From JADJEI01 sp035328465 (lineage in GTDB: Bacteria; Bacteroidota; Ignavibacteria; Ignavibacteriales; Ignavibacteriaceae), in contig DAOLIQ010000039.1 in NCBI GenBank assembly GCA_035328465.1, positions 1 to 29,290 on the forward strand: DNA of 29,290 bases. Direction: 5' to 3'. The stretch's first letter is position 1, and the number at the start of each line of letters is the position of its first letter. Under the pieces are notes generated by a model that made no database searches, was not told the DNA's origin, and saw only the letters and a program-made list of their open reading frames with translations. Shown in pieces: positions 24,791 to 29,290 of this stretch. Position numbers and translations under genes: made by a program.

Positions 24791-26179
24791 TCATTTGGAA
24801 ATTATTCCGTTTGGAATTTCTTCCTTACTGTTGAAAGTTCTATTAACGTAAATTGCTTTGAATGCTTCATTACTTTCAACAGCTGCAAGTTTGATTTTCC
24901 CCTCCCTTATACTCTGATAAAGCAAGTCACCTTCGATAAGATAATAAAATTTATTTCTGAACTCCTCAAGCGAAATACCGCAAGTTGCTGCATATTTGGC
25001 TAATTCATGAGGGTCTTCGAAATCAGCCTGGTTTAGTCTTAGCATATATCTTCGTGCAATGTAAAATGATTCGGAACTTGGATCAACCATTCTAACTTTT
25101 GTCTTATTAGTAAGCGGATCAATAATATCCTGAAAAAACAAGGGTACGAAATATCCATTTTGAATTGATACCATCGCACCTGAACCGCCATTCAATATAA
25201 ATTGAGCAGCAGCGAAGCCAAGATCTCTTGTGTATTCCATGTCGAATGGAATCGGGTCAGCACAACGAAGTTCGTAACCAATATTTTTTGCTACAATAGT
25301 TGCTTTAAGATTAAACTCTTTCAACCTTTCCTGAACTTTAAATTTTAAAATTTCGCCAAAATTAATTTCGGCGATTCTAATATTATCGTGAGCATCTCTT
25401 TCTACATTCATCAAAGATTCGAGTTCACTGCTATCTAAATGCTCTACTAATCCTTCAGCAATAATAGCAACTCCATCAGTGCGCCCATAGCTGAGTCTTT
25501 TAATAATTGAACCGACTAAAATATCTATTATATGAGATAATTTGATTTTCTTCCCTGAAAATTCTTCGGGAATCAAGGTAAGTGTAGCACCAGTTGCTTT
25601 ACCAATTCCAAGCGCCAGATGACCAGCTTTTCTGCCCATTGAAACGACAAAATACCATCGCGATGTAGTTTGGGCATCAACCATCAAATTCTTAACAACT
25701 TCAACTCCTATATGCCTTGCTGTTTGAAAACCAAATGTTGGTATTCCATGTGGCAAGTCGAGATCGTTATCAATCGTTTTGGGAACATGAACAACTTTTA
25801 TCCTTCCGGCAGCCATCTCACTCACTTTAAGCGCGCTGAAAGCAGTATCATCACCGCCTATTGAAATTAATTTATCAACGTTTAATCTTAATAAAGATGT
25901 AACTGTGTTTTCTAAATGCTTTTTATCCTTTGTGGGGTTTGCACGAGATATGCCGATGTAAGAACCACCCCTGAAATGAATTCGACTAACATTCTGAATA
26001 GTTAATTCTTTGATGTGAGAAATATCCCCTTCCATAATCCACTGGAATCCATCTTTAACTCCGATTACTTCAACTCCCTCGAGCGCTGCACGAATAGTTG
26101 ACGCACCAATAACACTATTGATCCCGGGTGCGGGACCTCCGCCAACGAGTAAAGCTAATTTTTTAGGTGCGATTGACAT
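24791..26179 (-). CDS. Pyrophosphate-dependent phosphofructokinase
   Basis: This 462-residue enzyme of the phosphofructokinase superfamily begins LALLVGGGPAPGINSVI. The two residues that set the phosphoryl donor are both of pyrophosphate type: D111 in GGDDT (G in ATP enzymes) and K134 in PKTIDND (PGTIDND in ATP enzymes); D137 is the catalytic base. The MGRKAGHLALGIG and AEGLVEHL substrate loops are also present. It should interconvert fructose-6-phosphate plus PPi and fructose-1,6-bisphosphate plus Pi reversibly, serving both glycolysis and gluconeogenesis. It lies 37 bases downstream of the pcrA stop on the same strand, so the two are probably co-transcribed. The extra length over bacterial PfkA (about 320) is normal for longer PPi-type clades. 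Confidence 0.9.
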   Translation of the reverse strand: MSIAPKKLALLVGGGPAPGINSVIGASTIRAALEGVEVIGVKDGFQWIMEGDISHIKELTIQNVSRIHFRGGSYIGISRANPTKDKKHLENTVTSLLRLNVDKLISIGGDDTAFSALKVSEMAAGRIKVVHVPKTIDNDLDLPHGIPTFGFQTARHIGVEVVKNLMVDAQTTSRWYFVVSMGRKAGHLALGIGKATGATLTLIPEEFSGKKIKLSHIIDILVGSIIKRLSYGRTDGVAIIAEGLVEHLDSSELESLMNVERDAHDNIRIAEINFGEILKFKVQERLKEFNLKATIVAKNIGYELRCADPIPFDMEYTRDLGFAAAQFILNGGSGAMVSIQNGYFVPLFFQDIIDPLTNKTKVRMVDPSSESFYIARRYMLRLNQADFEDPHELAKYAATCGISLEEFRNKFYYLIEGDLLYQSIREGKIKLAAVESNEAFKAIYVNRTFNSKEEIPNGIISK

Positions 26180-26216
26180 ATAATTATTCCTAATATCATT
26201 TTTAAATATTAAATCC

Positions 26217-28400
26217 TTACGGCAGAATTTTTAATTTGGCAAATTTAAGCATCAGTTGTTTTAAATTTCCGCCTTCAAACTGAACTGTGGCTTTTTGCAT
26301 ATCACCTGCCCCAACGACATCAGTCACTTTTCCGAGCCCGAATTTTTCGTGCATCACCCTTGCACCAGGACGAATCGATACCGTAACATGACTAAAATCT
26401 TCGTAATCAACTTTTTCAAAATATTCATAATAAATTTCTTTTTTTGATTTTCTTGCATTTTTTCTTCCTAGTGCACCATCAAGTTCAGCAATTGTGGATG
26501 GATCTAACTCCTCAATAAACCGTGAGCGCGACTGATATGCAACTTCACCAAATCTATATCTGGAACGAGCATGAGAAAGATAAATTTTCTTTTGAGCACG
26601 GGTAATTGCAACATAAAATAATCTTCTTTCCTCTTCCAGAGAAGCATCTGAAAAAAATCTATTTGAAAGTGGAAAAATTTCTTCTTCCAATCCAGAGATA
26701 AATACAATTGGAAATTCTAATCCTTTAGCGCTGTGAATAGTCATAAATGTGACTGCATTTTTCTCTTCTTTATAATTATCTACATCCTGCATCAGAGAAA
26801 CTTCTTCAATAAATTTTTCCAGAGTATTTCCGGTTGATTGGCTGGAATATTCGGACAGTGCACCGAGCAACTGATTAATATTTTCCCAGCGGGATAAAGA
26901 TTCAGGAGTGTCTTCTTCTTTGAACATTCTTAAAATTCCAAGATCATCTACCAATGCTCTCGAAAGTTCACCGATGGATAAATTATTTTTTAGGCTTATA
27001 TATTTATCGAGTAGCAACTTAAAATGTTTAACATTCTTCTGTATTCTCTCTTTGATGTTGATGACTTCAAAGACCCTGCCCATTGTATCGAACAGTGAAA
27101 GTTCATGCTTGCGTGCAAATTCTATCATTCGTTTAATTGTAGTATTACCGATTCCCCGTTGTGGAAAGTTCATTATCCGTAATAGACTTTCCTCATCCTT
27201 TGGGTTTGAGATAACCTTGAAGTAGGCAACAATATCTTTGACTTCCTTCCTTTTATAAAATTCTAATCCTCCGATTATACAATAAGGAATTTTTTCTCGC
27301 CGGAAAATGTCCTCGAGTGCACGGCTTTGAGCATTAGTTCTATAGAGTACAGCAAAATCTTTGTAAGCAATTTTCTTTTTAGCGATTTCAATTTTAATGA
27401 ATTTAGCAATTTGCATTGCTTCATCCTTCTCATCAGCACAACGCATCAAAGTAAGTTGCTCGCCATCATTGTTTTTAGTCCACAGCGTTTTCGAATATTG
27501 CTGTTTATTGTTTTTAATTAATGAATCTGCTGCGGCAAGTATTGTTTTAGTTGATCTATAATTCTGCTCAAGCCTAAAAACTTTACATTTAGAAAAGTCC
27601 TTTTCAAGATCAAGCATATTATTAATATTAGCTCCACGCCAACTGTAAATGCTTTGTGCATCATCACCAACCACGGCAATTTTACCTTCGCGGGACACGA
27701 GCATTTTCAGCAGCACGTATTGGGCAATGTTGGTATCCTGAAACTCGTCAACGAGAATGTAGGAGAACATTTTTCTATACTTTTGATGAATGCGCGGATT
27801 ATCATTAAATAAGTCAATTGGTTTAAGAAGAAGATCGTCAAAATCCAGAGCATTGAATTCTGAAAGACGCTGTTGATATTGAGTGTAAACCGCGGCTATT
27901 GTGTCGTGGTGAATATATTCTTTTTGCTTTTTCTTGTATTCGTTCGGAAAGATCATATGATTTTTCAAATAACTGATCCGATGTCTAACGTTATTTGCAG
28001 ATAACCCTTCAATATCTATATTCAAGTCATCCATGATATTCCATACCAGCGAAGTTGAATCTTCAGTATCATAGATAGAAAAATTGTTTGAGTATCCTGA
28101 ATACTTCGATTCGATTCTTAAAATTTTGGCAAATGTAGAATGGAAAGTCCCCATCCATATTCCTTCTGATTTTGTACCAACCAACTTTTTAATTCTTTCT
28201 TTCATCTCGTTGGCAGCTTTATTGGTAAAAGTCAAAGCAAGAATAGAAGAAGGGTCATAACCTTTATCAATCAGGTAGGCAACTTTATAAGTAAGCACTC
28301 TTGTTTTGCCGCTTCCGGCGCCCGCAACAATTAATTCCGCCCCATCTATGTATTCGACCGCTTTTTTTTGGTCTTCATTTAACGATTTAAGATCTATCAT
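26217..28400 (-). CDS. pcrA: PcrA/UvrD superfamily I DNA helicase
   Basis: This is a 727-residue 3'-5' helicase for repair and for clearing replication conflicts. SF1A motifs run in order: Q-motif LNEDQKKAV, Walker A GAGSGKT (27-33), TFTNKAANEM (Ia), DEFQDTN (II), GDDAQSIYSWRGA (III), EQNYRST (IV), MTIHSAKGLEF (V) and LFYVAITRAQ (VI). A C-terminal module follows (RVMHEKFGLGKVTDVVG ... LMLKFAKLKIL), the Tudor-like domain that contacts RNA polymerase in PcrA. I chose the ATG at 28400, which starts MIDLKSLNEDQ as in relatives; a TTG at 28460 would add 20 residues of poor character. It lies upstream of the phosphofructokinase gene and is divergent from the PAS gene at 28605. Confidence 0.95.
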   Translation of the reverse strand: MIDLKSLNEDQKKAVEYIDGAELIVAGAGSGKTRVLTYKVAYLIDKGYDPSSILALTFTNKAANEMKERIKKLVGTKSEGIWMGTFHSTFAKILRIESKYSGYSNNFSIYDTEDSTSLVWNIMDDLNIDIEGLSANNVRHRISYLKNHMIFPNEYKKKQKEYIHHDTIAAVYTQYQQRLSEFNALDFDDLLLKPIDLFNDNPRIHQKYRKMFSYILVDEFQDTNIAQYVLLKMLVSREGKIAVVGDDAQSIYSWRGANINNMLDLEKDFSKCKVFRLEQNYRSTKTILAAADSLIKNNKQQYSKTLWTKNNDGEQLTLMRCADEKDEAMQIAKFIKIEIAKKKIAYKDFAVLYRTNAQSRALEDIFRREKIPYCIIGGLEFYKRKEVKDIVAYFKVISNPKDEESLLRIMNFPQRGIGNTTIKRMIEFARKHELSLFDTMGRVFEVINIKERIQKNVKHFKLLLDKYISLKNNLSIGELSRALVDDLGILRMFKEEDTPESLSRWENINQLLGALSEYSSQSTGNTLEKFIEEVSLMQDVDNYKEEKNAVTFMTIHSAKGLEFPIVFISGLEEEIFPLSNRFFSDASLEEERRLFYVAITRAQKKIYLSHARSRYRFGEVAYQSRSRFIEELDPSTIAELDGALGRKNARKSKKEIYYEYFEKVDYEDFSHVTVSIRPGARVMHEKFGLGKVTDVVGAGDMQKATVQFEGGNLKQLMLKFAKLKILP

Positions 28401-28604
28401 TTCCTCAACTAATATTTTTTGAAGTGCAAATATAGCTAATCCATACTGATTTTTAAACAATTGATTTCTAAAACTCCTTTACCAATAACTATTTTTATAA
28501 TAATTTTTAAAGGACAATATTTAAAATGAACCGCATGGTTTTTATTATTATTATAACAGTCAAAAATTGAATCAAATATTTTAGAACATTTTGAGAAAAA
28601 ATTT

Positions 28605-28957
28605 ATGGCAGCTGAAAAAAAATTAAGGTTAAAAAAATTAGCCGATAGATCGTCTCTATCCATCTGCTGTGAATTGTTTGAAAAATTACAGGATGGATTG
28701 ATAGCTTGCTCACCGGATAGAAAAATCATTTTTCTAAATAGTTATGCAAAAAAAATAACAGGGTTGAAAAATAGTGATGAAAAAAAACAGGTTTTAATAG
28801 ACGAGATCCTTTCAGAGGAGAACTCCGGAATTATAGAATCAATTTTTTCTAAAATACTTAATGGAAGTAAAAATGAAATTGTAATTCAGAATAAACAAAA
28901 TGCAAACGAAAACTTAATAAAATGGTTGACTTTTAAATTTTCACTTTTAAAAACAAG
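28605..28957 (+). pseudogene. PAS-domain protein, truncated by a chimeric junction
   Basis: The first about 118 residues are present. A basic start (MAAEKKLRLKKLADRSS) is followed by a PAS-like fold (LFEKLQDGLIACSPDRKIIFLNSYAKKITGL ... LIKWLTFKFSLL), which suggests a sensor kinase or regulator. At about 28957 the AT-rich sequence stops and GC-rich DNA of another origin begins, so the rest of the gene is missing. Any longer reading frame across the junction (to 29231) is an artefact: downstream residues are an Arg-rich out-of-frame reading of the foreign DNA. It is divergent from pcrA; 204 bases separate them. Confidence 0.7.
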
Positions 28958-28959
28958 CG

Positions 28960-29206
28960 CTGCCCGGCGTCGAGACTCCGCTGCCGGTTCTTCCCGTCGA
29001 TCGGGCCGTCCTCTCCCCGCAGCCGTCCGATACGGCGGCCTCGGCTCCCGCGCGCCTCGACTCGATGCGCGAGCAGAAGGCCGAATTCGTCAACGTCGAT
29101 CCCCGCCCCCTCGTCGAAGGCGACTACGCCGTCGTCGCCCTGCAAAGCGTCGCCGGCCTCGACAAACCCATGGACGAGAACGAACTCACGCTCCACCTGG
29201 GCGATC
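28960..29206 (+). other. tig: Foreign GC-rich fragment encoding part of a trigger factor-like chaperone
   Basis: Frame 1 of this block is open and reads ...ARLDSMREQKAEFVNVDPRP, then LVEGDYAVVALQSVAG. This resembles the passage from the ribosome-binding domain of trigger factor into its peptidyl-prolyl isomerase domain (L-R-x-Q-x-A ... RP ... GD). Base composition is far more GC-rich than the rest of the contig. No start or stop is present. I infer a piece of a different, GC-rich genome (perhaps Acidobacteriota-like) joined by chimerism. Family call moderate, foreign origin strong. Confidence 0.55.
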
Positions 29207-29218
29207 TCGACGGTCTGG

Positions 29219-29290
29219 CTGGCCGGACTGAAGCCCGCGTTCCGCAAGAACGGCTCAGTGACGGCCGGGAACGCCAGCGGCTTGAACGAC
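29219..29290 (+). other. Foreign fragment of an acetyl-CoA acetyltransferase (thiolase)
   Basis: The final 72 bases encode LAGLKPAFRKNGSVTAGNAS followed by GLND. This is the well-conserved thiolase segment just before the substrate loop ('LKPxFxKDGTVTAGNASGIND'). It is in a different frame from the trigger factor-like piece, and the join lies between about 29200 and 29218. It is a second foreign scrap, and the window ends inside it. Confidence 0.7.

Noticed and set aside
28401..28460. Upstream TTG start for pcrA adding 20 residues
   Set aside because: The extra residues are not PcrA-like and the ATG at 28400 gives the normal family start.
28436..28729. A 97-residue - strand frame between pcrA and the PAS gene
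   Set aside because: It overlaps the PAS gene antisense, has low-complexity Asn/Lys content and resembles no family.
28605..29231. A 208-residue frame joining a PAS domain to an Arg-rich tail
   Set aside because: The tail is an out-of-frame reading of GC-rich foreign DNA; another frame of the same bases encodes trigger factor-like sequence.
28933..29247. Open frame on the - strand in the GC-rich end
   Set aside because: It is the shadow of the trigger factor-like and thiolase fragments, crosses the chimeric joins and resembles no family.

Overview
The window is an AT-rich, gene-dense bacterial contig of about 28.9 kb, with short GC-rich pieces of unrelated origin joined to both ends. The gene set suggests a Gram-negative lineage near Ignavibacteria / Bacteroidota-Chlorobiota: outer-membrane beta-barrel and lipoprotein signals, PPi-type phosphofructokinase, GH9, and GxxExxY, DUF433 and AbiE genes. 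This placement is inferred from gene content and base composition only. I saw no rRNA, tRNA or CRISPR array.

Left part (about 45-2345, + strand): the 3' end of an unrecognised protein, a sigma-54-dependent NtrC-type response regulator and a HIT-family hydrolase, with start/stop overlaps that suggest one operon. A palindromic repeat separates them from dinB (DNA polymerase IV), which runs the other way. From 3590 to 4630 lies a patchwork: a GxxExxY gene framed by 33-bp inverted repeats, a duplicated scrap of a DUF72 gene tail, a DUF433 antitoxin, and its DUF5615 toxin partner broken by an internal deletion. An intact DUF72 gene follows, then a type IV toxin-antitoxin pair (AbiEi/AbiEii) on the + strand. 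A second copy of the palindromic repeat comes next, then lexA with a candidate operator.

Centre (7586-24293, - strand): the main system. Reading 5' to 3' it holds a fatty-acid hydroxylase-like membrane protein, a secreted GH9 glycosidase, a KaiC/RAD55-like ATPase, a TPR protein ending in an outer-membrane beta-barrel, a processive family-2 glycosyltransferase, a small single-pass membrane protein, two paralogous proteins with an amidotransferase-like fold and a degenerate NodB deacetylase-like domain, an FnIII lipoprotein, and a multi-PAS hybrid kinase with a degraded ATPase domain. A strong intrinsic terminator closes the series. The core resembles a synthase-dependent exopolysaccharide machine of Pga type (PgaA-like exporter, PgaC-like synthase, PgaD-like small partner, PgaB-like periplasmic proteins). 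The deacetylase domains lack the metal ligands, and the regulatory ATPase and pseudokinase are unusual additions. It is the best candidate here for an undescribed system.

Right part (24613-28400): a tiny membrane protein, PPi-dependent phosphofructokinase and PcrA/UvrD helicase. A divergent PAS-domain gene follows and is cut at about 28957, where the sequence switches to GC-rich DNA encoding a piece of a trigger factor-like protein and then a piece of a thiolase. The first ~42 bases look like a scrap of a dihydrolipoamide acyltransferase gene. These ends are probably assembly or amplification chimeras and should not be read as real gene fusions.
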